DNA of 9,612 nucleotides from Clostridiales bacterium. GTDB taxonomy: Bacteria > Bacillota > Clostridia > Christensenellales > Aristaeellaceae. The stretch covers positions 1 through 9,612 of the forward strand of contig JAAZBR010000288.1 of the NCBI GenBank assembly GCA_012513735.1, read 5' to 3'. Shown here in pieces: positions 1 through 6,779 of the stretch; the stretch's first letter is position 1, and each line of letters opens with the position of its first letter. The notes under the pieces are model-generated. The model did no database searches, was not told the origin of the DNA, and saw only the letters and a list, made by a program, of their open reading frames with translations. The translations under genes and the position numbers were made by a program.

Positions 1-369
1 AATGAGTTCGCCATGACCAAGCTACTGGAGGCCTATGGCCCCAAGGGCGCCCTCTTTGGCAGCGACCTGCCTATCCTGCGCATGCGCATGCGCCGCATTG
101 AGGAGAACAACACCTATATCAACCTGATCCCCCCGGGGCTGTATGGTGATCCCAGCCAGGACAGCCACCTACGGGAGGTGTCCAAGGAGGAAGGGGAGAA
201 GCTGACCTTCTTCATGTACGAGGAACTGATGGCTTTCCTGCGCGCCGCCAAGAACGTGGGGCTCAGCAGCAAGGACCTGGAGGATGTATTCTACAACAAT
301 GCCAAGGCGCTGCTGGATGGCGCCAAGGCTTCCATCTACGGCACCAAGCAGGAGGGGCAGCATGAGTAA
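1..369 (+). CDS. Amidohydrolase-family metal-dependent hydrolase, C-terminal part (cut by window edge)
   Basis: The frame is open from base 1, so the start lies outside the window; 122 C-terminal residues are visible. The stretch FGSDLP (Asp at visible residue 22, codon 64-66) resembles the late-barrel Asp motif of TIM-barrel amidohydrolases (Amidohydro_2 type), where this Asp binds metal or activates water. The end, with a helix-rich tail and YNNAKALL, matches the usual 'xNAxxLL' close of that family. The earlier His ligands are off the window, so substrate and metal number cannot be judged. Its stop overlaps the start of the next gene by 8 bases (ATGAGTAA), which suggests one operon with translational coupling to the isomerase-family gene. 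The family assignment is fairly likely; the exact function is unknown. Confidence 0.65.
   Translation, partial: NEFAMTKLLEAYGPKGALFGSDLPILRMRMRRIEENNTYINLIPPGLYGDPSQDSHLREVSKEEGEKLTFFMYEELMAFLRAAKNVGLSSKDLEDVFYNNAKALLDGAKASIYGTKQEGQHE
350..369 (+). promoter_or_regulatory. Ribosome binding site and coupled stop/start
   Basis: AGGAGG at 350-355 inside the end of the amidohydrolase gene is spaced 6 bases from the ATG at 362. The start and the upstream stop overlap as ATGAGTAA (362-369). This fixes the isomerase start and implies coupled translation. Confidence 0.75.
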
Positions 370-1771
370 AATCAAAGTCGGTTACCTGCCGCTGTACATC
401 AAGCTGTATGATGACAGCGACCCGCATTACCGCGACCGCATGGTGGCCCATATGCGTATGATGGTGGGCATGCTGGAAAGCCAGGGACTGGAGGTGGTGC
501 TTGCCGATGTCTGCCGCGTCAGGGCGGAGTTTGAGGCGGCGGTCCGCCGGTTTAAGGAGGCCGGGGTGGTGGCGGTGATCACCCAACACCTGGCCTATTC
601 GCCGTCGCTGGAGTCCATCGATGCGCTGATGTCCATTGAAGTGCCCCTGATCATCCTGGATACCACGCCGGATTATGACCTGCTGTCCATGGCTTCCCAC
701 AAAAGTGGCATCAGTGATAACCACGGCATCCACGGTGTGCAGGACATGTGTAACCTGCTGAAGCAGCGGGGAAAGCCCTACGAGCTGTGCGTGGGCCATG
801 CGTTGCACAGCCCGGTGATCGTGGAGGTAGCCGCGCTGTGCCGCGCTGCTGCCGTGCGCCACGCCTTTTCCGGGGCGGTGGTAGGTTCGGTGGGTGGATC
901 CTTTGAGGGCATGGGCGACTTCTATGTGGATCCGGAGGATTACCGGCAGAAGCTTGGCCCCACCGTGATCCATATGCGCAACGAGGACGTTGCACGCCAC
1001 CTGCGGGCAGTCACGGAGGAGCAGATCGACCAGGAGATCGCGTGGGACAGCCGGCGCTTCACGGTGGAAATTACCAATCAGCAGACCTACAGGGCTGCGG
1101 TGCATTCGGGCCTGGCCGTCCGTTCCTGGGCAGAAGAGAACAATTTGACAGCCTGCACGGTCAACTTCCTGTCCCTGGATAAGATCGGCCTGCCCAAGAT
1201 GCCCTTTGCCGAATGCAGCAAGATGATGGCCCGTGGCCTGGGCCACGCCGGGGAGGGCGATGTGCTGACTGCCGGCATGGTGGGCGCGCTGCGCAGCGTC
1301 TATCCCGATACCACCTTTACCGAGATGTTCTGCCCCGACTGGAAAAACGACCTGATTTTGCTCAACCACATGGGCGAGTGCAACCTGAACCTTGCCCAGT
1401 GGAAGCCGGTGCTGCGCAATGTGCCCTTCAACTACAACAGCTGCGGAGAGACGGCGGCTGCGTACCTGTGCATGCGGGGCGGTCAGGCGGTGTTTATTAA
1501 CCTGGCGCCTATGGGCGAGGGATTCACTTTGATTGTGGCGCCGGTTACGATGCAAAATGTGGGGCTGGAGTTTGGCGCCTACCGTGGCGCCATCCAGGGT
1601 TGGCTCAAGCCGCCCATGCCGGTGCCGGACTTCCTCAAGGCCTTCTCCCTGGCGGGTGGCACCCACCATTCCGCTCTTGTGTATGGCGTGGATCCCCGGG
1701 AAATTGAAGCCTTTGGCCGCATGATGGGCTTTGATGTAGTGACCATTGATCATACTGATTCCAAACTCTAA
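362..1771 (+). CDS. L-arabinose/L-fucose isomerase-family protein
   Basis: A 469-residue protein, slightly shorter than E. coli AraA (about 500). It probably interconverts an aldose and a ketose in the cytoplasm using a divalent metal. The motif GHAGEGD gives Glu298, FTEMF gives Glu321, LLNHMGECN gives His336 and GGTHH gives His435/His436. Their spacing (23, 15, 100) is close to that of the AraA metal ligands E306, E333, H350 and H450 (27, 17, 100), so the metal site looks complete. The N-terminal half is Rossmann-like (residues 1-150), as in this superfamily. The ATG at 362 is chosen because AGGAGG (350-355) lies 6 bases upstream and the start overlaps the previous stop. No kinase or epimerase gene is adjacent, so true arabinose use is not shown; the substrate may be another sugar. 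The last residues and the TAA stop are encoded inside palindromic repeat copy 1, so the C-terminus (33 residues after His436 versus about 50 in E. coli AraA) may be trimmed. Confidence 0.82.
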   Translation: MSKIKVGYLPLYIKLYDDSDPHYRDRMVAHMRMMVGMLESQGLEVVLADVCRVRAEFEAAVRRFKEAGVVAVITQHLAYSPSLESIDALMSIEVPLIILDTTPDYDLLSMASHKSGISDNHGIHGVQDMCNLLKQRGKPYELCVGHALHSPVIVEVAALCRAAAVRHAFSGAVVGSVGGSFEGMGDFYVDPEDYRQKLGPTVIHMRNEDVARHLRAVTEEQIDQEIAWDSRRFTVEITNQQTYRAAVHSGLAVRSWAEENNLTACTVNFLSLDKIGLPKMPFAECSKMMARGLGHAGEGDVLTAGMVGALRSVYPDTTFTEMFCPDWKNDLILLNHMGECNLNLAQWKPVLRNVPFNYNSCGETAAAYLCMRGGQAVFINLAPMGEGFTLIVAPVTMQNVGLEFGAYRGAIQGWLKPPMPVPDFLKAFSLAGGTHHSALVYGVDPREIEAFGRMMGFDVVTIDHTDSKL

Positions 1772-1911
1772 CGCATCGTCGCGCTGGCGCTTTTGCCCCC
1801 TGCTGCGTCGGCTGCTCAGTCGGCGTAGCGCCACTACGCCTCCCTCGTCTGCTCCTTGCAGTGAACCAAAAGCCCACACCGCTTTGGACGCATTAAAGTT
1901 TTACATCAGTA
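1752..1911. repeat. Palindromic interspersed repeat, copy 1 (MITE-like)
   Basis: This 160-bp element aligns without gaps to 6599-6758, with 14 differences by eye (about 91% identity). Its ends are inverted: TACTGAT at 1753-1759 and ATCAGTA at 1905-1911. A perfect 7-bp central stem, GGCGTAG (1822-1828) and CTACGCC (1834-1840), closes a CGCCA loop. Intermediate blocks such as GCTTTTG and CAAAAGC also pair, so the whole unit can fold into one long imperfect hairpin. The left end lies within the isomerase reading frame and provides its stop at 1769-1771. It has no coding capacity of its own. The TA dinucleotides at the tips fit a non-autonomous relative of TA-targeting (IS630/mariner-like) elements, but that is inference. 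An extragenic palindromic repeat acting in termination or mRNA stability is the main alternative. Confidence 0.85.
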
Positions 1912-1951
1912 AAATAATTGCAACAGACAGGTTGACCATCGTTAGCAACGC

Positions 1952-1981
1952 AACAGCCGGCCGCAATCGCGGCCGGCTGTT
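1952..1981. terminator. Perfect GC-rich hairpin between convergent genes, probable bidirectional terminator
   Basis: Arms AACAGCCGGCCGC (1952-1964) and GCGGCCGGCTGTT (1969-1981) are fully complementary over 13 bp around an AATC loop. The hairpin lies between the ends of the + strand isomerase gene and the - strand NagB-fold gene, where a shared terminator is expected. The U-tract is poor on both strands (TTTG on +, none on -), so it may be a weak intrinsic terminator or a 3'-end stabiliser. Confidence 0.7.
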
Positions 1982-2000
1982 TGTGGAACATGGATTATTA

Positions 2001-2960
2001 TTACAGCTCCCAGGCCTCCAGGCCTTCCGTCCAGCTTCCGAAGGGGCGGGCGATGGCTTCGCTTACATAGCAGGTGCCCTTGCCCAGGCGCATGATGCTG
2101 GCCGGGCACTCCTTGGTGATAGGCCCGTAGAGCTGGATGCGGGAGATCATGCGCTGCCAGGAATCGCCGCCGGGGTTAACAAAGTTGTGCACCTCCAGGC
2201 GTTCCCGGGCGTTGACGATGTCGCGGGGGCCGATGGTGACGGCACGGGGCGGTACAGCCCATACGTCGCCCGATGCGCCCATGGGGGCGAACAGCGAGTT
2301 TTCGCAGATGGTCAGCGGAGATTCGGTGGTCAGGCGAGAACCCAGCTTGCAGAACTCCTCCAGGGTGTCGGCCTGGAACTCCGGCACGCCCGGGTCGATG
2401 AAGGCCGTGTGGCCCGGCCAGCCGGTAGCGGAATACACGATGTCGGCGCCGCCGCCACCCACTTCCTCAATCAGCTCGGAGTATACGTTGTCCGCCTTGT
2501 TTTCGTTGGTGAACACATGCCAGTGCTCCACGTCCGGGCGCAGGTCGGGGTCGATGCGGCCATAGAAGTGCTTGCGGAAGGAGTAGCCCAGGCCCGCTCC
2601 ATAAGTGAGGGGCGCCACGTTGCCATCTTCATCCGCCCATTCATCCATGGCAAAGGCGTGGACATTGCGGCAGCTCACGCGGTAGCGGTTGATCATCTCG
2701 GCAATGGCCTGGTAGGCGCCCGGCCATTGGTTGGGGAAGATCATGGTGAGGGGCGTATCGTTGACATCGCTTAGGTAAATGCGGTGGAACACATCCTGTA
2801 CCATGATCAGGGTGGGGTCCAGCACCACGCGCACGCTGTAGCCGTGCTCGTTGGTGTACTCCATCTCCTCCCGGGGGATGTTGCGCACACGCTCCAGCAC
2901 CTCCGGATCATGCTGGGGAAGCCAAGGGGCGGGTTTGAAGCGGAATTCCTTGTTGCTCAC
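2001..2960 (-). CDS. Glucosamine-6-phosphate deaminase (NagB)-fold protein with altered active site
   Basis: A 319-residue cytoplasmic protein. Relative to E. coli NagB (266 residues) it has an N-terminal extension of roughly 35-45 residues. NagB landmarks are visible in order: MDEW (Asp106-Glu107, where NagB has Asp72 in MDEY), GWPGHTAFIDP (180-190, matching GNDGHIAFNEP), an ALTVG-like segment PRAVTIG (238-244) and a C-terminal PASIMRL (286-292). In the core motif the NagB Asp141 position is Pro182 and Glu148 is Asp189, while His143 is kept as His184. The phosphate-loop segment (LPTGGTP in NagB) reads FPNQWPGAY (75-83). Standard deamination of glucosamine-6-phosphate is therefore doubtful, and an isomerase or hydrolase acting on a different or unphosphorylated sugar is possible. 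The start is GTG at 2958-2960, with AAGGA 10 bases upstream; no in-frame ATG fits. It is the last gene of the ABC importer operon, 43 bases after the permease gene, so it probably acts on the imported compound. Confidence 0.75.
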   Translation of the reverse strand: MSNKEFRFKPAPWLPQHDPEVLERVRNIPREEMEYTNEHGYSVRVVLDPTLIMVQDVFHRIYLSDVNDTPLTMIFPNQWPGAYQAIAEMINRYRVSCRNVHAFAMDEWADEDGNVAPLTYGAGLGYSFRKHFYGRIDPDLRPDVEHWHVFTNENKADNVYSELIEEVGGGGADIVYSATGWPGHTAFIDPGVPEFQADTLEEFCKLGSRLTTESPLTICENSLFAPMGASGDVWAVPPRAVTIGPRDIVNARERLEVHNFVNPGGDSWQRMISRIQLYGPITKECPASIMRLGKGTCYVSEAIARPFGSWTEGLEAWEL

Positions 2961-3003
2961 GTTGGGACCATCCTTTCATGTTGTATATTGTAATACCTCT
3001 CTG

Positions 3004-3987
3004 TCAGCTCTGCCTGCGGCGGTTGAATTCATCAATGGCCACGCTGATGACCATGATGCTGCCGATCAGCACGTTCTGCAGGTTGGTATCAATGCCAAAC
3101 AGGGTCAGGGCGTTGGCGATCAGCGCCATCAACAGAATGCCCAGGAAGGTGCCCAGAATGGACCCCTCCCCGCCGTTGAGGGAGACGCCGCCAATCAACA
3201 GGGCCGAGATCACACGGAACTCCACCCCCTGGCCCAGGGAGGCAGGCGCCGAGCCATAGCGGGAGATGGCCAGCACGCCGGCAAAGGCCGCGCACAGGCC
3301 GATCAGCATGTACAGCACGAAGGTAAAGCGCTTGACGTTGATGCCCGACAGCTTGGCGCTCTCCGGGTTGGAGCCGATGAAGTATGCCTGATGGAAGAAG
3401 GACACATACTTCAGCAGGAAGGCTGCAATCACGGTGACGATCAGCATGGACATCAACAGGCTGGGGATGCCCAGGAAACCCAGGAACTGGTTGTCCTGCA
3501 CCAGTGCCTTGAAGTCCCGGGGGAAATTGGATAGCGTGGAGGAGTTGATGATCATCAGCCCCACGCCCTTGAAGGCCATCCAGGTGCCCATGGTGGCGAT
3601 CATGGGCAGCACTTTAAGACGCACCACACAGAAGGCATTCAGCAGGCCGATCAGCACGCCGGTCACCAGGCCGGCCAGCATCGCAAGGGGAATAGCGGTG
3701 CCTGCGTTCAGCAGCAGGCCGCATACAAAGGCCGAACAACCCATGTTGGAGCCCACGGAGAAATCGGTGTTCCCGGCGATCAGCGAGATGGTCAGGAAGG
3801 CCCCGATAATCATGTCGGTGGCCATGTAGTTGCCCACGATCTGGAAGTTGCGGGCCGTCAGAAACTGGGGCGACCGGATGGACATGAATACGCCCAGCAG
3901 CAGCACCAGCAGCAGAATGACGATCTCCCTGATCTCAAATATGCGGCGGATGATACCCCGCGGGCCGCTTACAACTTGCTTTTCCAT
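3004..3987 (-). CDS. Sugar ABC transporter permease, RbsC type
   Basis: A 327-residue, strongly hydrophobic inner-membrane protein of the BPD_transp_2 (ribose/galactose permease) family, which forms the channel for sugar import. Eight to ten membrane segments can be traced; the first is at about 22-36, and others lie near 60-72, 100-120, 128-147, 178-193, 222-240, 256-270 and 276-298. The ATPase-coupling loop is recognisable as FIGSNPESAKLSGINVKR (203-220). The late family signature, GQGVEFRVISALLIGGVSL (252-270) followed by GGEGSILGT, is intact, as is the earlier NTDFSVG (73-79). Length is normal (RbsC is 321). The ATG follows the ATPase stop by 4 bases, with AAAGGG just upstream inside that gene, so translation is probably coupled. 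Only one permease gene is present, so it should work as a homodimer. Confidence 0.93.
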   Translation of the reverse strand: MEKQVVSGPRGIIRRIFEIREIVILLLVLLLGVFMSIRSPQFLTARNFQIVGNYMATDMIIGAFLTISLIAGNTDFSVGSNMGCSAFVCGLLLNAGTAIPLAMLAGLVTGVLIGLLNAFCVVRLKVLPMIATMGTWMAFKGVGLMIINSSTLSNFPRDFKALVQDNQFLGFLGIPSLLMSMLIVTVIAAFLLKYVSFFHQAYFIGSNPESAKLSGINVKRFTFVLYMLIGLCAAFAGVLAISRYGSAPASLGQGVEFRVISALLIGGVSLNGGEGSILGTFLGILLMALIANALTLFGIDTNLQNVLIGSIMVISVAIDEFNRRRQS

Positions 3988-3991
3988 ACTC

Positions 3992-5500
3992 TCACCCTTT
4001 CGCCTCTACTTCGATGCCGGAGGTCAGCGACATGATCCGCTGCTCCGTGATGCTCTCCAAATCCAGCTCTCCGAAGACCGATCCTTCGTACATGGCCACA
4101 ATCCGGTCGGAAGCGCCGATCAGCTCGGGCATATCGGAGGAGATCATGATGACGCCCATGCCTTCCTTGGCATAGTCCCGGATCAGGCTGTGGATGGACT
4201 CTTTGGTACCCACGTCAATGCCCCGGGTGGGCTCGTCGATCAGCAGCACCTTGGGCTGCCGGCTCACCCACATGGACAGCAGCACCTTCTGCTGGTTGCC
4301 CCCCGACAACTTCATCACCTTTTTCTTGACATCAGGCGTCTTGATCTGGAAGCGTTCTTTATATTCCTCCGCCCCCTGGCGCGCCAGCTTGAACTGGGTC
4401 AATCCCCGGCGCGTGAAGCGGTCCAGGTTGGCTGCCAGGAAATTGTCGCTGATGGACTTGCGCAGAAACAGGCCACGGTTTTTGCGATCCTTGGTGATGA
4501 AGGCGATCCCCTTTGCCTTGGCATCCTGGGGGGAATGGATGTGCACCTCGTGCCCTTCCAGGAAAACGCGCCCGCTGTCCGGGCGGTGCACGCCAAAGAT
4601 GGTCTGCAGTAGCTCTGTCCGGCCGGCGCCTTCCAGCCCCGCCAGCCCCAGCACCTCGCCCTTGTGCAGGGTGAGGGATACGTTTTTCACATAGCGCTTG
4701 TAGCTGATACCCTCCAGCCGCAGCAGCTCCTCGCCTACCGGGCTGGTGCCCGCGCCATACTGGTAGATCACGTCGCGGCCCACCATGTGCCGTACCAGCT
4801 CGTCCTTGGTGGTCTGCGCCACCGGCAGCGTGATGATGTAGCGCCCATCCCGCATGATGGTGGCGGAGTCGCAGATGCGGAATACCTCTTCCAGCCGGTG
4901 GGAAATGTAGATGATGGACACGCCCTGCTGGTTTAGGTTGCGCATGATCTGCATCAGCACATCGGTTTCTCTTTCCGTTAGGGCCGAGGTAGGCTCATCC
5001 AGAATCAGCACTTTGGCGTTTTTCTTGACCGCCCGCAGGATCTCCACGATCTGCTGCCGGCCCACGCTCAGCCGCCGCATCATGCGGCGCTCGTTGACAT
5101 CGCTGAACCCATATTCATCCAGCAGTTGGCGGGCCGAAGCATACATCTTGCCGTAGTCGATCATGCCCAGGGCGTTGCGGGGGGCGTGGGTGGTGAAGAT
5201 ATTTTCACCTACGGTGGAGCTGCCAAAGATCGCCAGCTCCTGGTGCACGATGCTGATGCCCTTCTTTTCCGCATCCAGGGGGGTGCGGAAGCTGACGCGC
5301 TCCCCGTCCAGGGTGATCTGCCCGGCATCGGGCGTGTAGGCGCCGGACAGGATGTTCATCAGCGTGCTTTTGCCCGCCCCGTTTTCACCCAGCAGGGCAT
5401 GGATCTCGCCCCGGCGCAGGGTAAAGCGCATATCATCCAGCGCCCGTACGCCCGGGAAATCCTTGGTCATGCCCTGAACATCCAGGATAATGTCATCCAT
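3992..5500 (-). CDS. Sugar ABC transporter ATPase with two nucleotide-binding domains, RbsA/MglA type
   Basis: A 502-residue cytoplasmic ATPase that powers the permease. Domain 1 has Walker A GENGAGKST (38-46), Q-loop Gln87, signature LSVGRQQ (144-150), Walker B LILDEP (165-170) and switch His201. Domain 2 has a degenerate Walker A GLEGAGRTE (288-296, Arg for Lys), signature LSGGNQQK (398-405), Walker B LLIDEP (419-424) followed by TRGID, and Ser455 in the H-loop place. An active first site and a second site with these exact substitutions are normal for the RbsA/MglA family, so this looks functional. Length is typical (RbsA is 501). The ATG at 5498-5500 has GAGGGG 7 bases upstream, directly beside a stem-loop that separates it from the binding-protein gene. 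The substrate is a monosaccharide or similar polyol; the sequence does not say which. Confidence 0.95.
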   Translation of the reverse strand: MDDIILDVQGMTKDFPGVRALDDMRFTLRRGEIHALLGENGAGKSTLMNILSGAYTPDAGQITLDGERVSFRTPLDAEKKGISIVHQELAIFGSSTVGENIFTTHAPRNALGMIDYGKMYASARQLLDEYGFSDVNERRMMRRLSVGRQQIVEILRAVKKNAKVLILDEPTSALTERETDVLMQIMRNLNQQGVSIIYISHRLEEVFRICDSATIMRDGRYIITLPVAQTTKDELVRHMVGRDVIYQYGAGTSPVGEELLRLEGISYKRYVKNVSLTLHKGEVLGLAGLEGAGRTELLQTIFGVHRPDSGRVFLEGHEVHIHSPQDAKAKGIAFITKDRKNRGLFLRKSISDNFLAANLDRFTRRGLTQFKLARQGAEEYKERFQIKTPDVKKKVMKLSGGNQQKVLLSMWVSRQPKVLLIDEPTRGIDVGTKESIHSLIRDYAKEGMGVIMISSDMPELIGASDRIVAMYEGSVFGELDLESITEQRIMSLTSGIEVEAKG

Positions 5501-5514
5501 GGTTCAACCCCTCT

Positions 5515-5546
5515 CCGGCTGCCCGGTCCGAGGGCCGGACAGCCGG
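5515..5546 (-). other. Intercistronic stem-loop between binding-protein and ATPase genes
   Basis: Outer arms CCGGCTG (5515-5521) and CAGCCGG (5540-5546) are complementary, and inside them TCCG (5527-5530) pairs with CGGA (5536-5539). On the transcribed - strand there is no U-tract after it; the ATPase ribosome binding site follows at once. This fits a 3'-end stabiliser or partial attenuator that keeps binding-protein mRNA more abundant than the downstream genes, as is known for many binding-protein operons. The role is inferred. Confidence 0.55.
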
Positions 5547-5558
5547 GAATAGCCGGTA

Positions 5559-6563
5559 CTACTTGCGGTTGGCATAGGAGAAGCCGTCAAACTTCTCCAC
5601 ATTGTCTGCGTTGATGATCAGGGCGCCCGTGTCCACGAAGGAGGGAGCGATCACCAGTTCGGCCGCATTGTCATCAAAGGAGAAGGCGTTCTTGGCGCCA
5701 TGGCGGTAGTCATAGCAGAACTTCACGCCGTAGTACACCTCGGTGTACTGCTTGCCGGCGACGGTGGAATAGATCTCGCCGTGCTTGATGGACTCCAGGG
5801 TGGCACTGTCACGGTCGATGGAAATCACCTTCACCTGGTCGGCCAGGGAGGCTTCCTTGATGGCGGTCACGGCGCCGATGGCGGAGGTGGACTGGCCGCC
5901 GATGACCACGGTCACGCCCTCGTTGGCCAGCAGGGCCGCGCCGATTTTGGTGGCTGCCACCGCGGCGTCGGAGGTGTCATCCACCTCGGCCACGATCTTC
6001 ATGTCGGGGAAGTTCTTCACTTCTTCACGGATGCCGGTCATCACAGCTTCCACGGCGCTGGAGCCTGCGCTCAGGGCGTTGGACACGATCACGCCGCCCT
6101 TGCCGCCGGTGGCTTCGGCAGCCTGCTGCATCATGATGCGGCCGTACTGCACATAGTCGGTGCCCAGGAAGCTCAGGCGCTCGGAGCCAGCCACACCGTC
6201 CACGGTCTGGTAGCATACAGGGATACCCTTGGCCTTGGCTTCCTTCACCAGCGGTTCATAGGCATCGGCGAAGTTGGCCTGCATCACGATGCCGGCGCAG
6301 TTGGGATCGTTGATGGCGGTGGAAATTACGGCCACCATAGCGTCCACGTCCAGGCCGTCGTCTCCGGTGAACTTGGCCGTCACGCCCAGCTCACGGCAGG
6401 CATCCTCCAGGCCCGCACGATGGGCCAGCCAGTACTCCAGGTTGGCTAGAGGCGCGATGTAGTAGTAGGTTTCCGGGCTGACGGCCTTCTCTTCTGCGAA
6501 CACAGAAAATGCGCCGCCCAGCAACATCAGGGCAACCAGGACCAGTGCGGTAATCCTCTTCAT
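5559..6563 (-). CDS. Sugar ABC transporter substrate-binding protein, RbsB type (Peripla_BP_4)
   Basis: A 334-residue exported binding protein, first gene of the importer operon. The signal peptide begins MKRI, has a hydrophobic core through about residue 18 and a type I cleavage site after VFA (residue 23), giving a mature start EEKAV. There is no lipobox Cys, so it should not be a lipoprotein. The mature chain shows the two-lobe layout of the ribose-binding family: a first strand YYYIAPLANLEYW rich in aromatics that may stack on sugar, a helix GLEDACRELGV, a middle segment around VIVSNALSAGS and a late VISIDRDSATL with the conserved sugar-contact Asp region. The second of two nearby ATGs (6561-6563) is preferred: AAGGAG (6572-6577) lies 8 bases from it but only 2 from the first ATG at 6567-6569, which would add Met-Asn. 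The ligand is not identifiable from sequence alone. Confidence 0.93.
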   Translation of the reverse strand: MKRITALVLVALMLLGGAFSVFAEEKAVSPETYYYIAPLANLEYWLAHRAGLEDACRELGVTAKFTGDDGLDVDAMVAVISTAINDPNCAGIVMQANFADAYEPLVKEAKAKGIPVCYQTVDGVAGSERLSFLGTDYVQYGRIMMQQAAEATGGKGGVIVSNALSAGSSAVEAVMTGIREEVKNFPDMKIVAEVDDTSDAAVAATKIGAALLANEGVTVVIGGQSTSAIGAVTAIKEASLADQVKVISIDRDSATLESIKHGEIYSTVAGKQYTEVYYGVKFCYDYRHGAKNAFSFDDNAAELVIAPSFVDTGALIINADNVEKFDGFSYANRK

Positions 6564-6595
6564 GTTCATCTCTCCTTGGTTTTACATATTTTCAC

Positions 6596-6601
6596 ACTAT
6601 A
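6596..6601 (-). promoter_or_regulatory. Possible -10 box of the importer operon
   Basis: The - strand reads TATAGT here, five of six matches to TATAAT, with a predicted start about 25 bases before the start codon of the binding-protein gene. No good -35 lies at 16-18 bases, so an activator or a different promoter may be used. Its last bases coincide with the tip of repeat copy 2, so the repeat may have contributed to or disturbed the promoter. Confidence 0.25.
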
Positions 6602-6758
6602 CTGATTCCAAACTTTGATGCATCGTCGCGCTGGTGCTTTTGCCCCCTGCTGCGTCGGCTGCCCGGTCGGCGTAGCGCCACTACGCCTCCCTTGTCTGCT
6701 CCTTGCAGTGGAGCAAAAGCCCGTACCGCTTTGGATGCATGAAAGTTTTACGTCAGTA
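6599..6758. repeat. Palindromic interspersed repeat, copy 2 (MITE-like)
   Basis: Same length and orientation as the copy at 1752-1911, with no gaps. Extended by a base or two, its tips are perfect inverted octamers: TATACTGA (6598-6605) and TCAGTATA (6753-6760). The left block AAACTTTGATGCATC (6610-6624) pairs with GATGCATGAAAGTTT (6734-6748) with one mismatch, and the central stem GGCGTAG/CTACGCC (6669-6687) is identical to copy 1. The unit fills most of the gap between the peptidase stop and the start of the importer operon. A mobile, non-coding element is the likely nature; it may also separate transcription of the two - strand units. Confidence 0.85.
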
Positions 6759-6779
6759 TACCGTGCGAAGTCCGGCAGG

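Noticed and set aside
77..93. Tandem GCGCAT units in the amidohydrolase gene
   Set aside because: They encode Arg-Met repeats within a conserved coding stretch, so they are best explained by codon use; the palindrome GCGCATGCGC also occurs at 8961-8970 without clear context.
362..1771. Calling this gene araA outright
   Set aside because: The metal ligands match, but no arabinose kinase or epimerase is nearby and substrate-specific residues cannot be judged by eye.
263..1879. Long open frame (538 residues) on the - strand opposite the isomerase-family gene
   Set aside because: Its sequence is rich in His, Arg, Gln and Ala with no family motifs, as expected for an antisense frame over a GC-rich gene. 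The + strand gene has all expected metal-site residues and a strong ribosome binding site.
1746..2774. Open frame on the + strand spanning repeat copy 1, the hairpin and the NagB-fold gene
   Set aside because: It crosses a repeat and a terminator-like hairpin and is antisense to a recognisable gene; no domain is seen.
2001..2960. Calling this gene nagB outright
   Set aside because: The Asp141 equivalent and the phosphate loop are changed, so fold membership is supported but the standard enzyme name is not.
5700..6449. Open frame (249 residues) on the + strand opposite the binding-protein gene
   Set aside because: It is Gly/His/Val-rich low-complexity antisense sequence without a ribosome binding site, while the - strand frame is a clear binding protein.
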